Below, one piece after another: positions 49,937-56,813 of a DNA stretch of 64,000 nucleotides (the first letter of the stretch is position 1; the number at the start of each line of letters is the position of its first letter). The notes under the pieces are model-generated. The model was not told where the DNA came from. It was given only the letters and a program-made list of their open reading frames with translations, and searched no databases. Origin of the DNA: Hyphomonadaceae bacterium (GTDB lineage Bacteria; Pseudomonadota; Alphaproteobacteria; Caulobacterales; Aquidulcibacteraceae); contig JAHDXR010000003.1 of the NCBI GenBank assembly GCA_023384105.1, positions 186,001 through 250,000 on the forward strand, in the 5' to 3' direction. The translations under genes were made by a program, and so were the position numbers.

Positions 49937-50616
49937 GGTGGACCGACGAGCAGCTCGCGCCTCGACCCCTGAGCGCCGTCCGCGGCTCAATCTCAGTTCC
50001 ACCTCGAGGCCCGCTAGTACCCTTCGAGTCGTCGATCGAGCGCGACTTCCTGATGTTTTGCAGGACGAGCCATCGCGTCACCGCCGTTCACGCCCAACGC
50101 CTGGTGATTGATTTCCAGGATGTGAAGCGCGGAGCCGCTCGTCGATACACGCCTGATTTCGTGGTGGAGGTCGCAGCCGATGCTGGGCTCTCCTGGCGAA
50201 GGGCGGTCGTTGAGGTGAAGACCCATCGCGATCTTTGGCGCTCCCGCAGGCTGATGCGCGCGCCCTATGCCGCCGCGCGAACGTGGGCGGCGGGGCAAGA
50301 AGGCACGATCTTCCGAGTGGTGACCGACCGGATGATGAGCGGCGAATGGTTGTCCAGCACCCGGTTGTTGTCAGGCCACCTCGACAAGCCTTTCGATGTG
50401 CAATTCGAGCAGGATTGCGTCGCGTTCCTGCAACAACGTGACAGCTACCGCATCAGCGAGATTCTCGCGCTGGCGCAACAACGAGGTCTTAATCCTCAAG
50501 CTCTACTGCCCGTGCTCTACCGTATGGTCGCGCGAGGCCAACTCTCCCTCGACCGCGGTCAGCCGATTGGACCTCAGACGTGGGTTGCCGTTGTTGGATC
50601 GCAGAAGCGACTATGA
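49858..50616 (+). CDS. tnsA: TnsA-like transposon endonuclease
   Basis: 252 residues. The core is PLVPFESSIERDFLMF (Glu57/Glu61), then RYTPDFVVEVA (Asp100) and RRAVVEVKTHRDLW (Lys121 in E-x-K), the restriction-endonuclease-like fold of TnsA that cuts the 5' ends, so the element moves by cut-and-paste. The ATG at 49858 overlaps TnsB-type sites; a later start is possible because the first 50 residues are low in conservation. An upstream open frame to 49042 crosses the transposon end into comM and is ignored. Confidence 0.92.
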   Translation: MTPYPQKTSPVRNRRQLTSLVSEVASRWTDEQLAPRPLSAVRGSISVPPRGPLVPFESSIERDFLMFCRTSHRVTAVHAQRLVIDFQDVKRGAARRYTPDFVVEVAADAGLSWRRAVVEVKTHRDLWRSRRLMRAPYAAARTWAAGQEGTIFRVVTDRMMSGEWLSSTRLLSGHLDKPFDVQFEQDCVAFLQQRDSYRISEILALAQQRGLNPQALLPVLYRMVARGQLSLDRGQPIGPQTWVAVVGSQKRL

Positions 50617-50665
50617 GGCGAAGCGCGCACTACCCGGGCCAGGGGCGCCGCTCGACATTTCGACG

Positions 50666-52327
50666 ATGGATGAGGCGCAGGTCGCCGAAGCCGAGCGCCG
50701 GCGCGACATCATCGCGCGCCTGGAAGCCGGCGGTCGTTTCGACAGCGCGACCGTGGAGGCTGCCGCCGCCGAGTTCGGAGCCAGCAAGCGGCAATTTAAC
50801 CGCTACCGCAAAAGCCTCCGAAATACCGGCGCGCTGACCTGCCTGTTGCCGCGCGGGCGGAGCGGCGGGCGGGGGCGGCTGCGGCTCGACCTCCGCGTCG
50901 AGGAAGTCATCACCGAGGTGCGGCTGGAGTTCAGCCGTCATCGCAAGGAGGCCAAGAACCATCACGCATTCGCCGAGATTCGAAACCGCTGCGTGCGGCG
51001 GGGCTTGATACCGCCCTCGCACAACACGTTGCGAAGCCGCTTCGCCGGCGTTCCGGCGCGTGAGCGCGTCGGCCTGAAGTACGGAAAGAAGGTGGCTCGT
51101 GAGCGATACGAGCATATCCGAGGCAAGACGCCCGAAACGACGTTTCCACTTGAGCGTATCCAGATCGACCACACGCTCGTCGACGTGGTCTGCGCGAGCG
51201 CTTTCGACCGTGAGCATGTCGGCCGTCCCTGGATCACTATCGCGCTCGACGAATGCACCCGAGCCGTCCTCGCGTTCGTGCTGACCTGGGAATATCCAAA
51301 CGCCTCGACCGTCGCTCAGTGCATGACGCGGGTGATGACGCCCAAGGATGAGTGGCTGGAGCGCGTCGGCGTTCCACTCCCATGGCCGATGTATGGCACG
51401 CCCAATAGCGTCTATCTCGACAACGCAGCTGAGTTTTGGTCACGCGCCCTGTTCTATGGGTGCAGGGAATACGGCATCGCGCCGCCCGAGCATCGCCCGC
51501 CAGGGCTGGTCCATTTCGGCGGCATCATTGAACGCTTCATGGGCACGGCGATGGACCAGATGCGGCTGCTCCCCGCAGCAACCGCCCGTGATCGCGGCTT
51601 CGACAAGGTCAAGACCCGCAATCCGAACGAGGCGGCCGAGATGACCCTCGATGAGCTAGAGGTCTGGATGCTCGAGTTCATCTGCGGCCAGTATCACGTC
51701 CGGCCGCACAGCACGACCAAGCAGCGCCCGGATCTGGCCTGGGAGCGCGGCATCTATGGCACCGAGAAGCGTGCAGGCGCCGGCCTCCCGCCGATCATCG
51801 CTGACAAGCAGAAGCTCTATCTCGACTTCGCCGACATCGAAGACCGGACGATCGAGCGCTACGGCATGCGCTGGGACAATATCGAATACTGGGACGAGGT
51901 GTTGCGGCCGTTCCTGGACGCTGGAGAGCAACGCAAGTTCGTCGTCCGCCGAAACCCCTACGACGCCTCACGCATCTACTTCCTCCACCCAATCGAGGGG
52001 ACCTATTGCGAGCTGCGCTGCGAGCAGATTACCCTTCCCAACGTGTCGGTGTGGGAGTTCAACGAGACCCGCAAGCGGTTGGTCGCCCAAATCGGCGACA
52101 AGCCGGACATGGCGACCATCATGGCGTCAATGGAGCGCCAACGCCTGCTGGAGCAGGACGCACAGAACGCGAAGAAGCGACACAGGAGTCGCTTGAAGCA
52201 GGAGCGTCGGCGGGTCGGCGAACAAGTCACCGCCGAACTCACGCCGCATGCGCCCATCTCCGAAGACGCACCGCCAGCGCCGCAGGCTCCGGTTCGTCGC
52301 GACATCTTTTATGAGATCGACGAATGA
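50666..52327 (+). CDS. tnsB: TnsB/TniA-like DDE transposase
   Basis: 553 residues from the ATG at 50666. An N-terminal helix-turn-helix region (EAQVAEAERRRDIIARL, ASKRQFNRYRKSL) leads to an rve-type catalytic domain with the DDE triad Asp168 (QIDHT), Asp252 (YLDNAAEF) and Glu289 (GGIIERFMG), and a C-terminal Mu-type beta-barrel and basic tail for TnsC contact. Translation may start at one of the TTG codons at 50585-50594 (overlapping tnsA). It joins the 3' ends to the target. Its stop overlaps tnsC (ATGA). Confidence 0.93.
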   Translation: MDEAQVAEAERRRDIIARLEAGGRFDSATVEAAAAEFGASKRQFNRYRKSLRNTGALTCLLPRGRSGGRGRLRLDLRVEEVITEVRLEFSRHRKEAKNHHAFAEIRNRCVRRGLIPPSHNTLRSRFAGVPARERVGLKYGKKVARERYEHIRGKTPETTFPLERIQIDHTLVDVVCASAFDREHVGRPWITIALDECTRAVLAFVLTWEYPNASTVAQCMTRVMTPKDEWLERVGVPLPWPMYGTPNSVYLDNAAEFWSRALFYGCREYGIAPPEHRPPGLVHFGGIIERFMGTAMDQMRLLPAATARDRGFDKVKTRNPNEAAEMTLDELEVWMLEFICGQYHVRPHSTTKQRPDLAWERGIYGTEKRAGAGLPPIIADKQKLYLDFADIEDRTIERYGMRWDNIEYWDEVLRPFLDAGEQRKFVVRRNPYDASRIYFLHPIEGTYCELRCEQITLPNVSVWEFNETRKRLVAQIGDKPDMATIMASMERQRLLEQDAQNAKKRHRSRLKQERRRVGEQVTAELTPHAPISEDAPPAPQAPVRRDIFYEIDE

Positions 52328-53256
52328 TCCTCATCTCGCAGGACCGCCGCCTCACCAAGGCCGCCCGCGAGGCGCTTGAGGCGGACAACACCGCCCAGCG
52401 GCTCAACCTGATCCGGCAGAAAGTCTTCATCCGCTACGCCGCCGCCGATGCGATCACCGAGCGGCTTCAGGAGGCGCTGGAGGATTATCCGACCGAAGGC
52501 GACAGCCACATCCTGATCTGGGGGCCGTCGGGCATCGGCAAAAGCCAAATCGTCAAGCGCTTCGCCAAGTTGCAGAACCTCCCGGACGATCCGAGGGCGT
52601 CCAAGGCCAACGTCCCGGTGCTGGTCGTGAGCATGGGGCCGACCGGTTCTGCCCGAGGGCTGCTGGTGCGGATCCTTGGGCAACTCAACGCGCCCTACGG
52701 CAAGAGCGCGAGCACCGACACCCTTTATCCTGACGTCCTCAGACTGCTCCGAACCAGCGGGGTCAAGATCCTGGTCATCGACGAATTGCATCACATCGAG
52801 AAGGGCAATCGCAAACAACGCGAAGAGGCGCTGGCGACAATCAAGCTGCTCGGCAATGACCTCGGCATCACCATCGTCGGGTGCGGCACGATCGCCGCGC
52901 TGCGCACGCTTCGGTGGGACCCGCAGATCGAGCGCCGGTTCGAGCCGCATCGACTCGAGGTCTGGGGTCATAACGAACAGACCTATGGCCTGCTCAACAG
53001 CCTGGAGACCTGTCTGCCGCTTCGCCACGCTTCCGGGCTTTCCGATGACAAGATCGCGACCTGGATTATCAACGAGTCGGAGGGGACCACGCGCGAGATC
53101 GCCTATCTGGTGCGCCGCGCCGCCCTGATGGCCATCCGCTCAGAGAAAGAGCGCATTGATCTTCCGCTGCTGCGCTCGCTGAACCATGTGAGGCCATCGG
53201 TTCGGCGGCAGCGGGAGGACGTCCTCCTCAGAGCCGCCTCGCTGCCGCCGCTCTGA
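52324..53256 (+). CDS. tnsC: TnsC/TniB-like AAA+ transposition regulator
   Basis: 310 residues. Walker A is GPSGIGKS (67-74) and Walker B ILVIDELHHIEK (Asp153, Glu154); sensor-like VGCGTIAALRTLRWDPQIERRF follows, the pattern of TniB. It forms ATP filaments linking TniQ-marked target DNA to TnsB. The start overlaps the tnsB stop by 4 bases, and tniQ starts 2 bases after its stop. Confidence 0.94.
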   Translation: MILISQDRRLTKAAREALEADNTAQRLNLIRQKVFIRYAAADAITERLQEALEDYPTEGDSHILIWGPSGIGKSQIVKRFAKLQNLPDDPRASKANVPVLVVSMGPTGSARGLLVRILGQLNAPYGKSASTDTLYPDVLRLLRTSGVKILVIDELHHIEKGNRKQREEALATIKLLGNDLGITIVGCGTIAALRTLRWDPQIERRFEPHRLEVWGHNEQTYGLLNSLETCLPLRHASGLSDDKIATWIINESEGTTREIAYLVRRAALMAIRSEKERIDLPLLRSLNHVRPSVRRQREDVLLRAASLPPL

Positions 53257-53257
53257 G

Positions 53258-54223
53258 ATGTCGGACCTGCGTCTGTGGCCTTGGCGTCCCCGCCCGCAGG
53301 CCGACGAACTGCTCTCTAGTTGGCTGCGGCGGATCGCGCTCGGCAACTCCGCCAAGCTGCATAGCTTTTGTCACGCCGTCTGGCCCGGGCTGCAGATCTG
53401 GAATCGCGACATCGACGGGCTGGCGCCGCCTCGGCTCATGGAGGGGCTGGTCGCGCATACCGGGGTCGATGCGCAGGTCGCGGAGTTGACGACCTTCCGG
53501 CCCTGGGTCGGCACGTTGTTCGAAGAGGTCCGGGTCACGGGGGCGACCCAGTGGCTGCTGCCCGTGGGCATTCATCACCGCACCCGCCGGCGGCCGGGCC
53601 AGCAGTGGTGCCCCCTCTGCCTGACCGAGGACGCCGAGCCCTACTATCGGCGTCGCTGGCGCCTGGCGATCGCCAGCACCTGTCCTCGCCACGGCTTGGT
53701 GCTGGCCGACAGCTGCCATGACTGCGGCGCGCCCGCGGTCCCTCATCGGGGCGCCGATCCCTGGTGCCACATCTGCACCGCCGATCGGCGCGACCACCCG
53801 GTGATGGCGGCCGAGAGCCAGGCGCTACAGTTCGAGTTTCGGCTCAGCGAAATGCTCGCGCCCGACGTCGTCCCGCGGACCGACTTGGAGGCCATTCACC
53901 CGCTGGCCTATTTCGGCCTGGTTCGTCAGGTGATGACCGTGCTCAGCGGCGGCGAGCGGTCGCAGGGTCTGCGCGACGAGGTCGCGCGCAGTTGGGGCGG
54001 TGATCCCGCGCCCTACGCCGCCAAGCAGATCGAGACCGCTTCGGCCGCTGATCGACATCGACTATCAGGCCTCACCGCCCGGGCGATGCGCGGGTGGCCG
54101 TGGCTGTTTGTGGGCCACTGCGCCGACGCCCGGGTCTGGAAGTCCTGGGCGTTTGCGGACCGGCGCTATGGCCGATCACCGTTCGCCTATGCCGATCCAG
54201 TGATCCGTTACCTGACGCCCTGA
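53258..54223 (+). CDS. tniQ: TniQ/TnsD-like target selector
   Basis: 321 residues, much shorter than Tn7 TnsD (508). The start LWPWRPRPQADELLSSWLRRIAL is the TniQ motif, followed by two zinc-finger sets: WCPLCLTED (Cys118, Cys121) with TCPRHG (Cys142, His145), and SCHDCG (Cys153, Cys156) with WCHIC (Cys170, Cys173). The C-terminal part, which would read the comM site, is unlike known domains to my eye. There is only this one TniQ, so it is the best candidate for comM targeting. Confidence 0.93.
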   Translation: MSDLRLWPWRPRPQADELLSSWLRRIALGNSAKLHSFCHAVWPGLQIWNRDIDGLAPPRLMEGLVAHTGVDAQVAELTTFRPWVGTLFEEVRVTGATQWLLPVGIHHRTRRRPGQQWCPLCLTEDAEPYYRRRWRLAIASTCPRHGLVLADSCHDCGAPAVPHRGADPWCHICTADRRDHPVMAAESQALQFEFRLSEMLAPDVVPRTDLEAIHPLAYFGLVRQVMTVLSGGERSQGLRDEVARSWGGDPAPYAAKQIETASAADRHRLSGLTARAMRGWPWLFVGHCADARVWKSWAFADRRYGRSPFAYADPVIRYLTP

Positions 54224-54416
54224 CGGCGGTCGCCTGTTCGTCGCTGGGTGTTGGATGCGTTGCCGCTGCGCCACGGTGAGTCTTCATTAACGCGACGCCT
54301 TTCATCATGAATCTCAAACAGTTGCGACGCTACTCTCGCGCGGGCTTTTTGCTACCAAATTGGCGTTTATGTTTGCCATAGTCGGCCGTTCATGCGACAT
54401 TTCTTCATATAAGGTT

Positions 54417-54448
54417 GCCCGGAAGCCATTATCGGTTGCCGGGCTTTT
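54417..54448 (+). terminator. rho-independent terminator downstream of tniQ
   Basis: GCCCGG (54417-54422) with AGCC, loop ATTATC, GGTT and CCGGGC (54439-54444) makes a 10-bp stem with one A/G mismatch, followed by TTTT. It may end tns transcription or lie in the leader of the chimeric ORF at 54468. The rest of 54224-54467 shows no gene. Confidence 0.65.
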
Positions 54449-54467
54449 CGACTCGAAGGACCGCATC

Positions 54468-54608
54468 ATGACCAAGCCCATGCTCCAGCCGAGTCAGCTC
54501 GGTGAAACTTCCACGTGGAAGTCGCCAATGTGCCACGGCGTCATTGCTGCCTTTTTGCTCGCCCGATCCCCATCGTGGAAGTCGCTGCGGAGGCCGACGC
54601 CATGGTGA
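54468..54608 (+). pseudogene. chimeric ORF: unknown 25-codon leader fused to the qacEdelta1 tail
   Basis: GAAGGA precedes ATG 54468. The first 25 codons (MTKPMLQPSQLGETSTWKSP..) are not recognised. From 54543 the DNA follows class 1 integron qacEdelta1, and the ORF ends in its known C-terminus, IAAFLLARSPSWKSLRRPTPW. Only the last 21 codons of qacEdelta1 remain, so there is no efflux function. The stop overlaps the sul1 ATG, so the fusion may drive sul1 by translational coupling. It includes a 16-base perfect palindrome at 54507-54522. Confidence 0.8.
54507..54522. promoter_or_regulatory. 16-base perfect palindrome upstream of sul1
   Basis: ACTTCCACGTGGAAGT reads the same on both strands. 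It lies 20 bases before the start of the integron-derived DNA. Perfect palindromes of this size are typical operators; the owner is unknown. Confidence 0.4.
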
Positions 54609-55768
54609 CGGTGTTCGGCATTCTGAATCTCACCGAGGACTCCTTCTTCGATGAGAGCCGGCGGCTAGACCCCGCCGGCGCTGTCACCGCGGCGATCGAA
54701 ATGCTGCGAGTCGGATCAGACGTCGTGGATGTCGGACCGGCCGCCAGCCATCCGGACGCGAGGCCTGTATCGCCGGCCGATGAGATCAGACGTATTGCGC
54801 CGCTCTTAGACGCCCTGTCCGATCAGATGCACCGTGTTTCAATCGACAGCTTCCAACCGGAAACCCAGCGCTATGCGCTCAAGCGCGGCGTGGGCTACCT
54901 GAACGATATCCAAGGATTTCCTGACCCTGCGCTCTATCCCGATATTGCTGAGGCGGACTGCAGGCTGGTGGTTATGCACTCAGCGCAGCGGGATGGCATC
55001 GCCACCCGCACCGGTCACCTTCGACCCGAAGACGCGCTCGACGAGATTGTGCGGTTCTTCGAGGCGCGGGTTTCCGCCTTGCGACGGAGCGGGGTCGCTG
55101 CCGACCGGCTCATCCTCGATCCGGGGATGGGATTTTTCTTGAGCCCCGCACCGGAAACATCGCTGCACGTGCTGTCGAACCTTCAAAAGCTGAAGTCGGC
55201 GTTGGGGCTTCCGCTATTGGTCTCGGTGTCGCGGAAATCCTTCTTGGGCGCCACCGTTGGCCTTCCTGTAAAGGATCTGGGTCCAGCGAGCCTTGCGGCG
55301 GAACTTCACGCGATCGGCAATGGCGCTGACTACGTCCGCACCCACGCGCCTGGAGATCTGCGAAGCGCAATCACCTTCTCGGAAACCCTCGCGAAATTTC
55401 GCAGTCGCGACGCCAGAGACCGAGGGTTAGATCATGCCTAGCATTCACCTTCCGGCCGCCCGCTAGCGGACCTGGTCAGGTTCCGCGAAGGTGGGCGCAG
55501 ACATGCTGGGCTCGTCAGGATCAAACTGCACTATGAGGCGGCGGTTCATACCGCGCCAGGGGAGCGAATGGACAGCGAGGAGCCTCCGAACGTTCGGGTC
55601 GCCTGCTCGGGTGATATCGACGAGGTTGTGCGGCTGATGCACGACGCTGCGGCGTGGATGTCCGCCAAGGGAACGCCCGCCTGGGACGTCGCGCGGATCG
55701 ACCGGACATTCGCGGAGACCTTCGTCCTGAGATCCGAGCTCCTAGTCGCGAGTTGCAGCGACGGCATC
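54543..55768 (+). mobile_element. fragment of class 1 integron 3' conserved segment (qacEdelta1 tail, sul1, truncated orf5)
   Basis: From ATTGCTGCCTTTTTGCTCGC the sequence follows the known 3'-CS through sul1 and the sul1-orf5 spacer to GACGGCATC in orf5, where it breaks off. The spacer shows one base fewer in CGGACCTGG than I recall. No intI1, attI, gene cassette, qacEdelta1 front or ISCR1 is adjacent, so this is a fragment captured without its integron. It differs in base and codon use from the host genes. Confidence 0.93.
54602..55441 (+). CDS. sul1: sulfonamide-resistant dihydropteroate synthase
   Basis: 279 residues, full length and, as far as I can recall, identical to the plasmid/integron Sul1 protein: MVTVFGILNLTEDSFFDESR, DVGPAASHPDARPVSP, YLNDIQGFPDPALYP, LILDPGMGFFLSPAPETSL, VSRKSFLGATVGLP, ending RDRGLDHA. 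It makes dihydropteroate in folate synthesis while excluding sulfonamides. Both DHPS signatures are intact, so it should be active if expressed. The ATG overlaps the stop of the chimeric qacEdelta1-tail ORF. The native promoter region of the integron is missing, so expression depends on DNA before 54468 or on tns readthrough. Confidence 0.98.
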   Translation: MVTVFGILNLTEDSFFDESRRLDPAGAVTAAIEMLRVGSDVVDVGPAASHPDARPVSPADEIRRIAPLLDALSDQMHRVSIDSFQPETQRYALKRGVGYLNDIQGFPDPALYPDIAEADCRLVVMHSAQRDGIATRTGHLRPEDALDEIVRFFEARVSALRRSGVAADRLILDPGMGFFLSPAPETSLHVLSNLQKLKSALGLPLLVSVSRKSFLGATVGLPVKDLGPASLAAELHAIGNGADYVRTHAPGDLRSAITFSETLAKFRSRDARDRGLDHA

Positions 55769-55810
55769 CATGTCTCGACGATGCCAGCGGAGTGCTTAAG
55801 CTACTCCTAG
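55568..55810 (+). pseudogene. orf5 (GNAT) truncated
   Basis: The first 67 codons are those of orf5 of the class 1 integron 3'-CS, a GNAT protein normally 166 residues: MDSEEPPNVRVACSGDIDEV...ASCSDGI. After 55768 the DNA departs from orf5, and the frame continues 13 unrelated codons to a TAG at 55810. The acetyl-CoA motif is lost, so the product is inactive. Confidence 0.92.
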
Positions 55811-55893
55811 CGCATTGGGCGCTGGGACGGGGCGGGGGTGCATAGCCATGCACCGGCGGATAAGCGTGCGCGCGGCTCGCTCCACCGATTTGG

Positions 55894-56193
55894 CTAGGGG
55901 AGCGCGGTGCTGCGCCAGCTTTCTAGAATGTCGCTTACTTCGCGGCTGACAATTAACCGCGCCTCGGCGCGAGCCATACCGGAGATCGCCAAAAGTCGAT
56001 CGTAGTCGGTAAGTTGGTGGCGGGCGAAGGTTGAGGCCACAATGCCGACGACCTTGCCTAGCGAGGCTTCTGTCCACCGTTTGGCCAGAATCCGTTCGAT
56101 GAGGATCTCGCGGTATTCCGGCGGGCAGCGAGCTTGATGTTTGCGAAAATGTCGCTCGACCGTCCGCCGGGTGAATAATGTGCCTTGCTGCAT
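55894..56193 (-). CDS. DUF2293 family protein
   Basis: 99 residues. CPPEYREILIERILAKRW, then SLGKVVGIVASTFARHQLTDYDRLL and ARAEARLIVSREVSDILESW, match the DUF2293 pattern common in alphaproteobacteria and actinobacteria. The function is not known. ATG 56193 has GGAGG 9 to 13 bases upstream; longer frames upstream are not supported. Within the transposon it faces sul1 and is probably older cargo. Two 11-base direct repeats lie upstream and may be its operator. Confidence 0.8.
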   Translation of the reverse strand: MQQGTLFTRRTVERHFRKHQARCPPEYREILIERILAKRWTEASLGKVVGIVASTFARHQLTDYDRLLAISGMARAEARLIVSREVSDILESWRSTALP

Positions 56194-56227
56194 GCGATGC
56201 CTCCAAGGAGACGCTCGCATCGGCCTA

Positions 56228-56271
56228 CGCCAAAAGGGGTCGCATGAGGTGCTTGGGGGCCGCCAAAAGGG
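56228..56271. promoter_or_regulatory. two direct repeats before the DUF2293 gene
   Basis: CGCCAAAAGGG occurs at 56228-56238 and 56261-56271, 33 bases apart (about three helix turns), 35 to 78 bases upstream of the DUF2293 start. They may bind a regulator. Confidence 0.4.
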
Positions 56272-56306
56272 TAGCTCAGCGACATGCCTTCCGATGTTGC
56301 CGTCAG

Positions 56307-56468
56307 CTAATCGCCAACCTTGGGGGGCGGCAGTTCGTTCGGCGTTCCCCACGACAATAGCCAGGCTTTCACAGCCTCGTGGCTGATAGTCCGGCCTGCC
56401 TCAATGTCGGCAATGCCCTCGGCGGTCGCTTCCTGGTCGTCGTCAAAGTTGTCGGCTTGGGAGTTCAC
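56307..56468 (-). CDS. small antitoxin-like protein (GTG start)
   Basis: 53 residues: a polar N-terminus with NFDDDQEATAEGIADIEAGR, then TISHEAVKAWLLSWGT and NELPPPK. The stretch EGIADIEAGRTISHEAVKAWL followed by SWGTxNELPPP is familiar from small antitoxin-like proteins found beside RelE-type toxins. No toxin gene is seen next to it. The only starts are GTG 56468 and TTG 56477, with no clear RBS, so it may be a remnant with its DNA-binding N-terminus lost. Confidence 0.6.
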   Translation of the reverse strand: MNSQADNFDDDQEATAEGIADIEAGRTISHEAVKAWLLSWGTPNELPPPKVGD

Positions 56469-56518
56469 GCAGTCCAACTACCACAACACCCGACCGCCCG
56501 GCCACACCGGTCCGACGC

Positions 56519-56641
56519 CTACGCCTTTACGGCCACACGGTGTAATGGAGGAGAGAGAGCCAACACATGCGCCAGCGCGAATGGCTTGGCGGCGGTCCGC
56601 AGGATTTCAGTCGCCGCCTCGTAGGCTTCAGACGGGACCAC
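56519..56641 (-). CDS. short possible ORF at the right end of the element
   Basis: 40 codons from GTG 56641: VPSEAYEAATEILRTAAKPF and ALAHVLALSPPLHRVAVKA. The first part has the amphipathic pattern of a real protein end, but the start overlaps weak TnsB-type sites and there is no clear RBS. It could be the tail of a gene cut off when the right end formed. Confidence 0.25.
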   Translation of the reverse strand: MVPSEAYEAATEILRTAAKPFALAHVLALSPPLHRVAVKA

Positions 56642-56801
56642 TCGGTCCGGAGGCGTTGCGGCGGGACCCCTAGTGTGCGCCCTTCACAGACCCTGAGGAG
56701 CGCACCGCTCGCCTTCTTGCTGCCCATCGCGATAGCGGGGACATCACAACTGAGCAAACTCAGGGACGCCCAGTGTTGCGGCGGGACATCCACTTCTGCG
56801 T
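56634..56801. promoter_or_regulatory. right-end array of TnsB-like binding sites
   Basis: GGGAC boxes (the complement of GTCCC) start at 56783, 56763, 56738, 56663 and 56634, with the outer three close-packed (20 and 25 bases apart) and the inner two weaker. Read from the right end, the sites follow the left-end core, for example CGCAGAAGTGGATGTCCC. Close packing at one end and spread sites at the other recall the Tn7 right and left ends. Confidence 0.7.
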
Positions 56802-56808
56802 TTTTACA
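56780..56808. repeat. right terminal inverted repeat
   Basis: On the minus strand it reads TGTAAAAACGCAGAAG then TGGATGTCCCGCC, matching the left end at 22 of 29 positions and ending precisely at the duplicated CCGCC. Confidence 0.92.
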
Positions 56809-56813
56809 CCGCC
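56809..56813. repeat. target site duplication, right copy (CCGCC)
   Basis: It is identical to 49790-49794 and directly follows the ACA end. Confidence 0.92.

Larger units (their letters stand above)
49795..56808. mobile_element. complete Tn7-like transposon in comM carrying sul1
   Basis: The 7,014-base element runs from TGT to ACA, with 29-base terminal repeats matching at 22 positions and a perfect 5-base duplication. Core genes on the plus strand, tnsA, tnsB, tnsC and tniQ, lie at the left end; cargo fills 54224-56633. It lies in comM in the opposite direction to the gene, splitting codons 281/282 of 507. The gene set (no TnsE, one TniQ) and the comM target recall the Tn6022/AbaR group, although AbaR-type elements I know of come from gammaproteobacteria. 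All core genes and both ends look intact, so it may still be mobile. Confidence 0.95.

Noticed and set aside
54224..55893. Complete class 1 integron or ISCR1 element
   Set aside because: No intI1, attI1, attC, qacEdelta1 front, orf513 or inverted repeats of Tn402 type were seen; only the qacEdelta1 tail, sul1 and part of orf5.
55811..55893. GGTGCAT-AGCC-ATGCACC hairpin as an IS end or attachment site
   Set aside because: A short 7-bp stem with no partner repeat elsewhere; may be only a weak terminator for the DUF2293 gene.
49795..56808. CRISPR-associated transposon (CAST)
   Set aside because: No cas gene, repeat-spacer array or guide-like sequence is present; tns genes with TniQ alone fit protein-directed targeting.
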